Part shown: in pieces, positions 26,301 through 37,565 of the stretch
Layout of the letters: each line of letters starts with the position of its first letter
Position numbering within the stretch: the stretch's first letter is position 1
Source: Saccoglossus kowalevskii
Lineage: Eukaryota; Hemichordata; Enteropneusta; Harrimaniidae
Length of the DNA stretch: 52,598 bases
NCBI RefSeq assembly: GCF_000003605.2
Contig: NW_003119430.1
Coordinates: 217,726 to 270,323, forward strand
Reading direction: 5' to 3'
Notes under the pieces: generated by a model
Told to the model about the DNA's origin: nothing
What the model saw: only the letters and a program-made list of their open reading frames with translations
The model's database searches: none
Made by a program: the position numbers and the translations under genes

Positions 26301-28253
26301 GCGCTACTTCATATGAGTGCGGCATATTATTTCCAAAAAAATGAGTGATCAAGCTTTATTTCGCTGTTAATGTCAGAAACGTTCTTTAAACTGGATCGAA
26401 TGAAAGTGAAAGTAGGTAAAAACGATGCAACGTGGTCCTGAATTATGCAGCTGTACCGACGGGTATAAAAAGGTACCGTTTACAGCCGCGCTGTAATTGC
26501 GCAATTCTTTATAATAACGTTCGTGACTGTCTGCTTCGCATGTTTGAGCAAGTATTATATGCATTAGACACAACATATGACATTTATGGTGCAATGTTCA
26601 CGTGCGGTTGATTTCAAAGCTTTCAATCTGTTACTTAAACTATACGTATTGAGTAAGTGAATATTATTCATCAAATGATTCTGGTTTTATGATGATAATA
26701 GAAAGTGGTGCATTGTCTGCAAGTATGTATGCAGTATGACAATTTTACAGCGGAATAAATGAACCTTGAATCTGCAGACTACAAAAATATATCGTTATTG
26801 CTAGGTCTTACTGAACAACCAAAGGTAATAATTTGGTACGATGGATATTGTTTGTGTTTAGTTAGTACAGTAAAAAAAAAACATGTGTAGAAATCGATGG
26901 CCAATGTACCTAAAAGTCGTTATTATAAATAAAAGCGACATGTATAAAGGCTGTGTGATTTGTATAGAATGTCTGCCCTGTAACAAATTGAAAAACAAAG
27001 TATCGTATTTTATTAGACTGCCACATTAATCTCTAAGACATGTTTTTAAATATTGACATTTGACAAATACAGCTTGCTCAACGTCATTATTCTATGCGTT
27101 TGTTCTCATTCAAACATGTTTATTTTGAGGAAAACTTCAGAAGGTCAAATGAATCAAACTTCTATTGATTTGGGTCTGAGACATAAGTGGCCATGGTTAT
27201 TACTATGATTGTAAGGCAATGGCAATGTACGTCCAATTCAGTATAATCAGCGAGAAGAAAGAAGACTAATCATGATCCGACGTGATTACCGCATAACATA
27301 TCCGTTTCAAATGAATGTCAGCTTTCTTTAGAGTTAATGAAAACATTGTAGTATGAAAGAACTCTCCGCATTGTACGTCAATCACTACGTGAAATGAGCA
27401 AATTGGACGTCAAACTAAGTTTGATATCCAACTGTGTTTATTCGAAGATCTTTGTGACTTTGTCGAGACTTGACGATTATTCTCCGCGTAATTACATACA
27501 ATTGTACCAACAACAGGAGTTTGTGAACTTTGATAAGTGCTGCACTTGCGCCGTTTGATGATACGTGATGTAAATGGCGATGGTGATGTAAACTGAGGGT
27601 GATGTCTATGTGAAATGAACGAGGCCATTAATCTAATTTTGAAAATAGTTCCGGTATAATATTTGGATCAGATGAGCAATTTGTAGTTAATTCTATCACC
27701 TTAGATTTCGTCCAGTGAAGTGATGATACGGAACGTTAACGATTTCTAATCGCATTATCTCTACAATTGACATTTTATTCCGTGTACGATGATGTGTGTA
27801 GGGCTATGTACAAGTCCACAATCTAAACAGTTTTTAGGTATGAATATATTCGTGAAAAGGTTGTCTTGACATTTCTCACATTGTATAACTCAAACAAATA
27901 CAAGGACACCAGGAAAACCAATGATTCGAGTGATGTACGCGTGGAATATGTCACATACACGACTACTACTATATTTAGTGGAAAACATATTTTTTTATCA
28001 AATTTGATACTGTACACTGTGTCCATATACACTAGATGTTTATACAGGATACGATTTTCTATTATCCTCAAAATTACTTTCCGTTATTGTATCAGAGCGT
28101 AGCACACTTGATATCTCCATGGGTAAGTCGTTACTATGAAAACAATTATGCCGAACAATCTAGTATTTCCTAATAAGTTTGTGACCATCATAACATGTGT
28201 AAACTATACCCGTCACAGCTGCTATTTAATTGTACTGTGAGGATATCTTAAAG
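23364..28253. other. Region without recognisable genes
   Basis: Frames are short and featureless. An NRF1-type GCATGCGCG word lies near 24877, and other CpG-containing patches lie near 25140 and 26300, with no exon chain attached. I found no RNA gene or mobile element. Confidence 0.4.
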
Positions 28254-28367
28254 TGTGCACGAAGACAGTACAGTGGAGTATTGAACGACGCGCAGCTGAT
28301 GTCGATGCGACGGCGTACTGTCTGAGTGCATACATTGGGGTATCTTCGTAATAACCTTATCATTATA
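28254..28367 (+). repeat. Dispersed repeat part B with an inverted partner (fold-back)
   Basis: The segment 28312-28367 (GTACTGTCT.AGTGCAT..., ATCTTCGTAATAACCT) is closely similar to 43315-43372. The core also occurs inverted at 28256-28271 (TGCACGAAGACAGTAC), which pairs with 28315-28330 at about 14 of 16 positions, so the unit can fold back on itself. It abuts the 3' end of the RTE fragment. Confidence 0.6.
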
Positions 28368-28399
28368 CATTGGCTTCCTTCCAAAGATCATCAACATCA

Positions 28400-29045
28400 T
28401 TATCTCAGCCTGTTACGTCACTGCTAGCGGGTTGCCACAACAGCTGACTCACGTGAGTCAACAAGATACCGGCCTTCTCTTCAATTTCATCTCTCCATCT
28501 TCTTTTTGGTCTTCCTTTCTTTCTGATCCCCTCTCTCGGTCTCCATTCTGTTGTCTTTTTTGCCCATTTGTCGCTATTCATTCTTGCAACATGTCTTGCC
28601 CATTGCCCTTTCCTGCTCTGAATCTTTTCGATGATATCCATGCTTCTTTGAGCCACAGCTAGCTTTTCTTTCTGATGTTTTTTGCTGGTAGGATGACAGT
28701 GTTCATGATTTTCCTTTTCAAGGAGATGGGTATTTTTTTATTCTTAAGGAATGTTTTATACTGTCCAAATCTGTCCAACCTGCTGTTAGTCTTTGGCCAA
28801 TCTCTTTTGCTATTTCGTTCTCTGTGTCAGCAGTCGACCTGGGTAGTTCTACTCATTTACTTCTTCCATCTGTTCTCCGTCAAGTGTTATTCCTTGTCTA
28901 CGTTGCACATGATTTTAGTTTTTTTATTCCTCCTTTTTTGCCTTCGACGTTTAAATCTTTGAGCGAGGTCTCTAGTTGTTCTCCGCTTTCCGCAAACAGG
29001 ATGATATCATCCTCCCAAGGATACATCATGGGAATTCCGAAATCC
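28400..29045 (-). mobile_element. Decayed RTE-type non-LTR retrotransposon, C-terminal reverse-transcriptase fragment
   Basis: Minus-strand pieces in shifting frames match the 3' half of RTE-type polymerase. They run in the expected order: an EDDIILFAESGEQLE block (the FADD-box region of the RT active site, near 29010-28960), a GITLDGEQMEEVNE piece, ENEIAKEIGQRLTAGW, LKRKIMNTVILPA (about 28725), VAQRSM, and finally the family-typical tail RKGQWARHVARMNSD ... RKKGRPKRRWRDEIEEKAG (ORF 28405-28656). The first aspartate-box position reads W-E-D-D rather than F-A-D-D. At least two frameshifts or stops separate the blocks, the YGAETW-type block is missing after LPA, and the endonuclease and N-terminal RT are absent. 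It is therefore a dead, 5'-truncated copy. The typical 3' tail downstream of the ORF is not recognisable. Confidence 0.85.
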
Positions 29046-29202
29046 AAAAAGTTTAGAACAGAATCAGCGTACTTCTTTGTGAGTCCGGCTAAACCCTGGT
29101 GGCAGCCATGTTTGTTTTTATTCTTAGAGAACGCGTACGCGCTTTTATCGTTCCATATTTGGAGTTCGCATTTGGTAGGATGAAAAGACCCCGTAAAATA
29201 CC

Positions 29203-29248
29203 GCAAATTTACGGCACGCTGTATCTTATGGCGTTACGGTGACAGATG
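29203..29248 (-). repeat. Dispersed repeat part A, next to the RTE fragment
   Basis: On the minus strand this reads CATCTGTCACCGTAACGCCA then TAAGATACAGCGTGCCGTAA, which is nearly the same as 43264-43304 on the plus strand. A 7-bp inverted repeat CCGTAAA/TTTACGG (29191-29197 and 29208-29214) overlaps its inner edge. It lies just beyond the 5' side of the recognisable RTE sequence. Confidence 0.6.
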
Positions 29249-29981
29249 AATAAATATATTTCTCATGGAGACTGATACCTTGAGATCTTCGCAGTGATTT
29301 GAATAACGTAATACAATGTCATTTATACAAGCACACTCATTGGCGTGAATTAGAATTACTATGTTTCGATACACGTATCTGACATTATGTTCTCAATTGT
29401 CCAATTTGTTAATTGATGCACTAATATACTAACTGATCATGATACCTATATTTGCTCATGTAGTTGTCACATTTACTAGACGCGTTGCGAATGTGGTGGT
29501 GGTTTACTGTGTTACTATGACATCAGCTAAAACAAACTCCAGGAAGGCTTTCAGGCAGTAATTCTATTTAAAGATCGTCATAATACAAACACGTGTTCCG
29601 TTGCAGATAGCTGTCTTCAATTGCCAGACAAGCTAGATAACATGTTGACGTCTGCAACACGCGACAAGCCTTCAATTAGCCAATTATACCCGCATAATCC
29701 ACCCTCACTGTGTTATTGAGACGAAATTGCGGATAAATATCCCAAAGCGTGCAATCAGCGAAAAACCTCAGTGCAGCCGACCGCACATTGCCATGAAACT
29801 ATCACGTTTCTACTTTTCTAAGCGAACCCTCGCTGTTTGTTGTTCGTATTTTCCACAAAGAAAGTGCTGTGCCTATATTGTCTATTATAGCATTGACAAC
29901 ACAATCGTGGCGAATTCATTGCATTTCGCCGTGCCCTACATACGTCTCTGTCGCACACAACGACACCAATTCACATTAATG

Positions 29982-29982
<1 letters not shown>
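29249..29982. other. Non-coding spacer
   Basis: Unremarkable sequence between the RTE mosaic and the (AT)n tract. The open frame at 29727 runs into the dinucleotide repeat and is extended by it, so it is not evidence of a gene. Confidence 0.45.

Positions 29983-30043
<61 letters not shown>
29983..30043. repeat. (AT)n microsatellite
   Basis: About 30 uninterrupted AT dinucleotides. They create artificial open frames of alternating Tyr and Ile on both strands. Confidence 0.97.
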
Positions 30044-30047
<4 letters not shown>

Positions 30048-32261
30048 CATGTATATATACATATAACGGCAGGCAATTCTCTCCACTGAAGTGATGTTTA
30101 ACATTACGTCTTCTAAAATCATCTGAATAACACGTAACTGACTAATATGCATGCATAATGAGCATTTGCATACATCCCTCACTATATCCGAAAACACAAC
30201 AATCACAGACACTAGTTTTAGCATTAATAATATAAATTGATTGCGGATATCGCTGGTACGCATGCGTGGTTCGCCTGTCTTTGCTACGGGTACACTGCTA
30301 TCATGATGTCAGTTCAGTGATAGGCGACATATAGGTTTTGCTCTGTTCGCCGTTTGATCCGCGTGATATGTCGTATGTTTGCCATACTGTAACTATAAGG
30401 TAAGGCTCACATAGCTTATCTTCATTGACATACAATGTTATAATTATTTTAACTTTTTTTTATTTACCATTTTTGGGAGAAAATATATGTGACGTAGTAT
30501 TAATAATATTGTCGCCTGTTTGTGGCTTTGTGTGCATAATTCCCATGTCACATCTCTTCAATGTTCGTGACAACACTATTGACGTTCTTATTTCTACCAC
30601 AACTGGATGAAACGTATATATATGGTAGTATTGTGTTGTGTATATTTCGTTATATAAGTGCACTGCTAATATAGATTGGGAAATCGTAATGGAAATAAGA
30701 AGTGATTGCTTGGAATTGAAATCCTGGTATATTGGTTTGTCGAATTCCTAGTTGACTTACCATCATATCAATATTGCACGGGCAAAAGTTGAAGGGGGAA
30801 ATATGATGTGATAATAGTATTATCGTGTCCATGCTCTTGTGCGTTACCCCAACACAAAGTCTAATCAGGACCGGTGTGTTGCTCGAGGTTTCTTGCTTAT
30901 CAAATCACTGCGTTTATTGAAAATTAAAGTGCTATTATACAAAATTGAGGTTTACCTAGAGGCAAAATATTTACAATATTACTATATTTAAAGATAATTC
31001 ACTAAAACAATGTTCGTAATCGTAAAGAAACATATAAACATTATCGATTGGTTTTCACATTGAATAGTGATATTACTTGCAAAAATCGCGACACAATTTG
31101 GTCAGATTTTTAGAGTAGCGTACGAGACGGAACTGTTTCTCTTCTCGAATCCACAGCACAAACTTTCCTGCCACTTTTTACACTTTTCTGTAACAATTAC
31201 GGGAACCAAATAAAAATGTTTAATAATTTCACATTCTTGCTTCAGAATTGTAAAAAAAACGTTGTTTAGCACAACAAGATTTATGTGTGTTATCAGTGAG
31301 AAGGTTTTCACAGTGTCAACATCAATACATGTTGAGATCAGAAATACAATACCCTTAAGGAATGGGACGGCAATCTAATAAAACAATATAACTCGGTTAG
31401 ATCGAGGACATCCGTTAATCAGCTGTGTTGAAAGCTCTTGTATGTACTTTTGTTGTGAACGAGCCACATTTTTTTGCAATCAATGTAATCGCAAAATTTC
31501 CTTTTGCATCACAGTCGATGAAGCAGTTTCCCATATTCGAACTTCCATTCTGCTACGCGACACAATGGATCAACTATGTGATTTGGGAATTTAAAACATA
31601 GCCGCGGGTGAATCATATGTATCCACATAGGACAACGAAAATGCAAATGAAAAGTAGAGAATGAATATATTTTCGCTTAAAGGACAACAAGGGTCGTGCT
31701 TATTATTTATCACGAGTCGTGTGTTATCACAGTGCCTCTAGTGCCAATACAGGGTACGTTGTTGGGGCAACTTTAATTAGCTCGGAAACAGGTACATCCA
31801 GAAAGCACCATGCATATGCTAGTTTAAACAAACCTAGATACGTGCGTTCATCGCTGTAAAACGCATTCGTTAAACCACATTCGCCTTCATATATTTCTGT
31901 TATGTTGCTTGTGAGAAATATGCACTAATTGATGGATCTAGCCACAAGTAGCACAGGCTCCGCAATGTTTTTTATTGACGTCTTCTCGCTTAGGATACGT
32001 TAACCTTACACTTTATCATAACACCAAAGCTTCAAAAGTCACCCTGGATAATTCCATTCAAATAGATCGCTGATACTACTACTTTTATGTTGGAAACTAC
32101 GACACACCATTGTTGCAAGCTATTCGATTTCCGTCATGAGAGGTCTCCTCACCTCAGCTCCTTCAAATGGTATTTGTTAAGACAGGTTTCTGATAGCACT
32201 GATGCAATTGTTAATACACAGATTGAGTCGGCGTCGACATTGTGTATCGCAGCTGCTTGCG
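30044..32261. other. Region without recognisable genes upstream of the candidate promoter
   Basis: No coding sequence is recognised. An ACGCATGCGT word lies near 30257. The 63-codon plus-strand frame at 32087-32278 runs through the CCAAT box region and has no domain. Confidence 0.4.
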
Positions 32262-32311
32262 ATTGGTTGAATTCGTGACGATGCGATGTTATGTGTAGTT
32301 GCCATGGAAAC
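32262..32311 (+). promoter_or_regulatory. Candidate promoter: CCAAT box plus RFX X-box
   Basis: ATTGG (32262-32266) is an inverted CCAAT box. It is followed 31 bp later by GTTGCCATGGAAAC (32298-32311), a near-perfect, near-palindromic RFX X-box (consensus GTTRCCATGGYAAC, one mismatch). Paired NF-Y and RFX sites are a known promoter arrangement, and X-boxes lie close upstream of many ciliary genes. A splice donor follows at 32368. It is the best motif-supported promoter upstream of the GPCR on the same strand. The link to that gene is inferred. Confidence 0.35.
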
Positions 32312-32319
32312 GCTATATG

Positions 32320-32367
32320 ATCGCTATGCCGGTGGTATGAATCAATCATAACGATCAAGGAACCCTG
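32320..32367 (+). other. Possible untranslated leader exon 1 (5' end unknown)
   Basis: The CCCTG|GTGAGC donor at 32367/32368 is a strong 5' splice site about 57 bp after the X-box. ATGs in this stretch open only very short frames, for example one ending in TAA at 32348-32350, so it would be 5' UTR. The start coordinate is a guess because no TATA box or initiator could be fixed. The intron to the next candidate exon would be 135 nt. Confidence 0.25.
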
Positions 32368-32502
32368 GTGAGCAGCAAATACAAGAACTATGAATATATG
32401 TACAGCTATTGTATGTATATAATAACTTAGTGCTTTGAATGTATAACTACGTAACTTTGAACATTAATGCACATATTTATTTACATTTTTTAAGATTTGC
32501 AG

Positions 32503-32558
32503 AAAAAGAAGAGTACCAACAGAAGTGCCGACCAATTGAGCGAAACATATCGGATCTG
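32503..32558 (+). other. Possible small internal exon (56 nt)
   Basis: A T-rich tract ending in TTTGCAG (to 32502) precedes this segment, and CTG|GTAAAT follows it, giving a well-formed internal exon of 56 nt. One frame through it is open, but joined to the preceding candidate exon that frame meets a TAA and has no ATG. It therefore fits an untranslated leader exon better than a coding exon. It might belong to the GPCR transcript (next acceptor 35412) or to nothing. Confidence 0.25.
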
Positions 32559-35412
32559 GTAAATATAATTTTCTTCACCCTTGCACTTAGTCTATTTTAG
32601 AATCGTTTTCTTTTTATATGTGATGGAGTAAATGAAATGCGAGGGTAGCTCTTTTACGCTTTTTTTACAATTTTCGTTGCCTATGTCCAACTCCTATTTT
32701 TTTCTCTGTGGTAGCGATTTGTCATCTTTCTGACTTTGACAGAAGAAGCACCGTCTTCTGTTGAATGTATATGCTTTCGTGATATGCTATGCCTGTGATG
32801 TATATTATTACATACACTGAATCTCAAACAACACGTTAGTACTCTAGATATCACTCATGGACAACTGTTCCAAAAATGGTATTTTCATTTCTTTATTATT
32901 ATTATTACTTCATTTACAATAATTTCTTTCAATTGCACAGTCAAACGTGTCTTTGAAATTACGTTCACATATTGTAAAACTGACTTTAAACATAATTCTT
33001 CAATTTCAATAAAATGATGAACGTTTTTTTTTTACTCGCTGCGTTTTGGTGAACATCACAATATAATTTAACTCAGGCTTTGATTGGCAGTGTAATGATT
33101 TCGATGTGCCGTTGTACATTTCAAAGTCGCCGCAGACGTATTTCCTTACATAGTCCTATTAGATAAAAACTGCTTCACTGCTGTTGTCAAAACATGCAAT
33201 AACATATTTCTTTCACTAGCTCAGTTTATACCACAATAAGATGAGGTTTTAAAACGCGCTTTCGCGGGACAGGCGGTAATTATATGAAATAATTACCCTT
33301 ATTGAGCATCTGGGTCTTTTTTATATTTACGTATTCTTATTTGAATAACTACAATCACTCGTCAACCAACCTTTCGCAAAATTATTTATTCTAAAAAGTA
33401 CACTTTTTATAATGTCTGAAAGGAAATGGCGTATTATTTTTATGTTGTCACTCGAGTACAAAAACATACAATGTGTGAATGTGCGCTACCATATGGTAAC
33501 AGTGTGCTATTCGCAGAAGCATTCGATGAATGCACCGTAATTTGTGCTGTATCTGAAGATGATGAGCGATTTCAATCTTTCTTGTGAATGATTCTGGCGA
33601 TTGGAGGGCTAATGAAGGCACGATCAGTGATTTTTCAAGCTCATTTAACGCATGATTTGTTGCTGTCCTCGGGTAAACTATGGTGGATGTACACCTAGAA
33701 GTTTACATAGATATACATTCGTCATGCGGATAAAGATAAATACTAATTGTTGATTTACTTGTGAATATAATGCACATATACTAGGGGTTTGACATCATTA
33801 TACAATATGGTGTTGGTATTCGTCAACTGTTAGCTTATGAACAAGATGAATTAACCCTGACGATATGACATATACGTCTGCGTACACTTTATTTAGTAAC
33901 TGTCACGAGAGTTAATACGTCCGTCTTTATCTCAGCATCTCCTGGCTGTTGTTGTTGTGCGTTGTTTTTTTTTACATTTATTGTATGTATTATATATATA
34001 ACGGCGACTTTTATCGCGGGAAGCCCATACGTATCCGTGATACGGCGAGAATACGGTAAAAACAAAATGGCAATGTTATGTGATCATGTTTGTTCTTACG
34101 TATTTACTAATTTTTGAACAAAATTTACTAAAATATCGATATAGTGACTTCTATGGATGTTGTTGACGTTGTCTATTTGTTTTTGTCAACAATATAATTA
34201 AGAAAAGATGACACCAAACTATCAAGAGTGAACATGATTGCATAATAATATAGAACCAACACGTGAATTGTATTATTTTGCACTGAACATTCATGTGTAT
34301 TTAATGAGGTAATACAAAAGTTTAAAAATAGCTTTATAATTAATAGTTAATCGACGTTATGATTCAATACATTAACACTTTCACCAAAAATGGATTTTGA
34401 ATGTCCTTTTTTATATATGTCTACATTTTGACAATGTTTGACGTTAAATGATCATTCATGGTTGCAGTCATATCTCTGTATCTATAATCGGTGTCACTAA
34501 ACACCAACAAACAGCAGTCGCAAATACCAGGTACAACGTGTATTACTCGCGGTAAATTAAACCTCCAATAAACATAAATGCAATATAGATTAATATAGAG
34601 TAAACGACATTTTGATGGTGGCAGAAAAACTAAATTATGATTGGATAATTGAAGTAATTGTTGATTTGTCAAAATTAACGCCCCATTATAAGACAATTCG
34701 ACGAGTTTATAAAAGGGGATTTTTTGTGTGATATTCAACGACCGCGTTCATCCATTCGTCACATAGTAATTTATTACATTTTTTGTACAGACAGTACACG
34801 CACGAATGTATAAACCACATCTTCGTGCATTTGTCTGTATACGTACTGTATCATTTGGGATCATGTTTAATTGCAGACATAATAATGTACATTGACTTAA
34901 CTACTTAGAGGTTAACTTAACACACTGCGATAACGTATCAGTATTGTATGGCTACAATAATGTATGTATTCATGTATGTCATGTCTTACCAGTATTAACC
35001 GTTCCTACAATGTACTGAATTACCATTTGAAATTGCCAGTTGTAATGCTAGAAAACAGAACACAAACATTATGTGAGAGTTTATGTTGAGAAAGAATTTT
35101 CTGTTCGATTGGCGTGTAGATCAGAATTGAATCATGGTCTTAACGGTTTTAGAGACTATTAGATATGACAAAACTAGAGGTTTGGTGACGTACTGGACAT
35201 AAGTATCACGTGAATTATAAAATCACTAATGGTGTTTTCGGTATAAAGTAAACAATCATGCTTTCACTGTAACACATGATTCAATTGGTGGGATAATAGA
35301 TGATAGTAAATAAAATCAATATACAGAAAAATCATATATTGGTTTGTGCACGCATCAAATCTACTTTGTGTCATACAAATCGCTAATCACTGTGTATGTT
35401 TTGTATTTGTAG
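32559..35412 (+). other. Candidate 5' intron / non-coding DNA before the GPCR
   Basis: There is no recognisable coding exon or mobile element here. At 33275-33297 there is a perfect 9-bp inverted repeat (GGTAATTAT / ATAATTACC, 5-nt loop) preceded by a short GC-rich stretch. The rest is AT-rich with short homopolymer runs. If the leader exons are real, this is a 2.85-kb intron in the GPCR 5' UTR. Otherwise it is simply upstream intergenic DNA. Confidence 0.3.
35383..35412 (+). promoter_or_regulatory. Branch point and 3' splice acceptor just upstream of the GPCR start
   Basis: CTAAT at 35383-35387 matches the branch-point consensus CTRAY. It lies about 26 nt upstream of TTTGTAG, which ends at 35412, and the stretch between is T-rich. 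If used, the exon begins at 35413, gives 23 nt of 5' UTR before the ATG at 35436, and implies at least one upstream non-coding exon. Spacing and sequence are typical. Use is inferred. Confidence 0.5.
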
Positions 35413-35435
35413 GTAATTATTTACCTTGAAACAGT

Positions 35436-36524
35436 ATGGCAGCATCTGAAAACGCAACATTGGTTCCGAGTGGTCTTGACTCATATCAGTTCTGGATGGA
35501 CGTGTATGCTCTTGACTCTCCAAAAGAAGTTGTTCTAATATTTGGAATTATATTCGTACTGATGATTCTCTGTGGAAATGTGTGGGTGATTATTGCTGTT
35601 GTCCGCCAACCTAAACTACGGGGATCGGCGACAAATATCTTTATAGTTTCACTTTCAGTTTCTGATATTCTCGTTGGACTTGTTACTGTCCCGCAACACG
35701 TTGCGGTGTGGGGTTATTTCAGTTCTTTACACAATGTCGTTCTCTGCAAAATAGTAGGTTACTTGCAAAGTTGTTCCCTTTGTGGTACCACGCTGTCTCT
35801 GATATGTATCGGCGCCGATCGTTACCGAGCTATTGTGCAACCCCTGAAACCACGAGTGACCGTGGAACATGCTTTCATTGGATGTGGTATTGTTTGGGCT
35901 ATAGCATTATTGTACTCTATCGGTCCACTTATTTTTATGGGATTAAACCCCAAATATTCCACTATCGGCAACAACACTGTAATTGAATACAAATGCGGTG
36001 TACTTTATGATCAAATTGATTTAGAAACCTACATTCGGCTGATCGATCTAATTGTGTTTTATCTTATACCTCTCGTGGTATTAGTGATCCTATACTCTAT
36101 AATGATAACAACATTATGGTTTGGCAAAAGTCCAACTAATTCGTCTACACGTAGCAAAAGGAAAGCTCTTAAGATGTTAAGCTTTGTAGTTGTACAATTC
36201 ATGATTACGTGGGCACCCTACCATTGTTTACAGATGTACTATAAGTATAGCTCAGACATACCACCCATTCCTCTTCTTTATTCTACCGTTCCACTTAACA
36301 TAACATTTTTCATTTTCTGCTGCAACAGTTGGATCAATCCCATTCTGTACGCGTATTTCAATGAGAACTTTAGAAAAGAGTTTGTGCGTTTATTTCCTTG
36401 TTTGTATTGGAAAACAAAAGTCTCTCCAGACACACAGATCACATCTCAGCAGTCCCGAACGTACACTTCGTCAACAGCACCGTCGCGTACACAAGTATCG
36501 CACTTTTCACAATCAGCCACATAG
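35436..36524 (+). CDS. Class A (rhodopsin-like) GPCR, probable neuropeptide-type receptor, 362 aa, coding region in one exon
   Basis: Seven-transmembrane receptor predicted to sit in the plasma membrane and signal through heterotrimeric G proteins. Approximate helices: TM1 31-55 with GN (N48), TM2 67-91 with SVSD (D77), TM3 102-127 ending in ADRY (D128 R129 Y130), TM4 145-168 with W154, TM5 200-226 with P212, TM6 246-268 with FMITWAP, TM7 281-305 with NPILY (301-305), then amphipathic helix 8 (NENFRKEF). C104 and C187 can form the conserved TM3-ECL2 disulfide. Sequons are at N6 and N179. C322 could be palmitoylated. The tail (330-362) is rich in Ser/Thr. The usual Cys before the TM6 Trp is Thr258. 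The third intracellular loop is short. The ATG has A at -3 and G at +4, and an in-frame TGA (35427-35429) lies just upstream, so this start is firm. The overall look (short N-terminus, DRYRAI, NENFRKEF after NPxxY) suggests a peptide receptor of the NPFF/QRFP/galanin-like kind. The subfamily and ligand cannot be assigned by eye. Confidence 0.95.
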   Translation: MAASENATLVPSGLDSYQFWMDVYALDSPKEVVLIFGIIFVLMILCGNVWVIIAVVRQPKLRGSATNIFIVSLSVSDILVGLVTVPQHVAVWGYFSSLHNVVLCKIVGYLQSCSLCGTTLSLICIGADRYRAIVQPLKPRVTVEHAFIGCGIVWAIALLYSIGPLIFMGLNPKYSTIGNNTVIEYKCGVLYDQIDLETYIRLIDLIVFYLIPLVVLVILYSIMITTLWFGKSPTNSSTRSKRKALKMLSFVVVQFMITWAPYHCLQMYYKYSSDIPPIPLLYSTVPLNITFFIFCCNSWINPILYAYFNENFRKEFVRLFPCLYWKTKVSPDTQITSQQSRTYTSSTAPSRTQVSHFSQSAT

Positions 36525-37565
36525 AAAGTCATCAAAGATTTTCCTTAGAGATTTATTGCTATTTATTTTTGTCACATTTATTGTTTCATCAACTTTCAAA
36601 TCGCGCTGTACCATGAATGTGAATCATTGTGAATGATCTAGTTCAATGTGATTATGTAACAACCTTCTTCGTTCTCTAAATCTCGATGACGCAACACATG
36701 CAGAAGAATACATGGACACAAGGATATACAGTTTTCAAAATGGAATATCGGCCAGTGTTGGAGTGGAAGTACTTAAACATTTACAAACAATTTTCGCTTT
36801 TTGAACAACTTTTTAGCTAGTCAATATATGCAGCTTTATACTTATTAACAACGCCACTTTGAGTGTATTTTAAGTAGATAATGTATAGTTGGAAATACAT
36901 GTGGTAACGATGAATGATAGTATATTATATTGATATATAATTTGTATATATTGTATTTTCTTTCACTTGGGAGCATGATAGTGGAAATTTAATATATTTT
37001 ATATCAACTTTCAAGTTATAAAACTGTATATGTTGTTCTTGTAATGTTCTTATAATAATTGTTATTATACTGATCAAGGTCATAGATAGATTTTCCCTGT
37101 ATATAACTATTATAGTATATCTGGCTCGTTGAAATTGAGTGCTCAAATAGTAATAGAACATTGAACACACTTACTAATTTCCCTTATGACTATTTGTCAG
37201 GCATTTTCAAGATGTTATATATATTTCAATATTATAGTCATGATATTTCAACAACAGCATTTGTTGTTATTGTTATGCATTTAGTGATTTTATACGAGAA
37301 TTAGTTGTCACTTAGTAATCTTTTTGAAATTATTTTACGATGTTTTGGCAGATTAATAAGTTTTATTGCATATATTTTTCATTTTAAAGAAACACATATT
37401 ATTATTTCATTGAAAAAAATTCTTATAGGTAATGGTTTATGAAGGAAACGTTATGAACACTAGTAATTCTCTTCAAAATGACAGCAAAACCCATTCATTG
37501 TGGTGTATTGTATTGTATTGTATTGTATTATATTGTTAATTCTTAATAAACTTATGTTTGTTTGC
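36525..37565 (+). other. GPCR 3' UTR
   Basis: The stretch runs from the TAG stop to the expected cleavage site after the AATAAA at 37545. It is AT-rich and holds no further coding signal. A (TGTAT)n tract lies at its distal end. Its length of about 1 kb is normal for an animal mRNA. I saw no earlier AATAAA on this strand between the stop codon and 37545. Confidence 0.6.

Noticed and set aside
28432-29183. Plus-strand ORFs rich in Phe/Leu/Ser
   Set aside because: They are antisense to the decayed RTE reverse-transcriptase fragment, whose minus-strand sequence carries the recognisable motifs.
29727-30263. ORFs of 93-120 codons with YIYIYI tails
   Set aside because: They are extended by the (AT)n microsatellite and have no other supporting features.
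35708-36636. Other plus-strand ORFs within and after the receptor
   Set aside because: They are out-of-frame shadows of the GPCR coding sequence and its 3' UTR.
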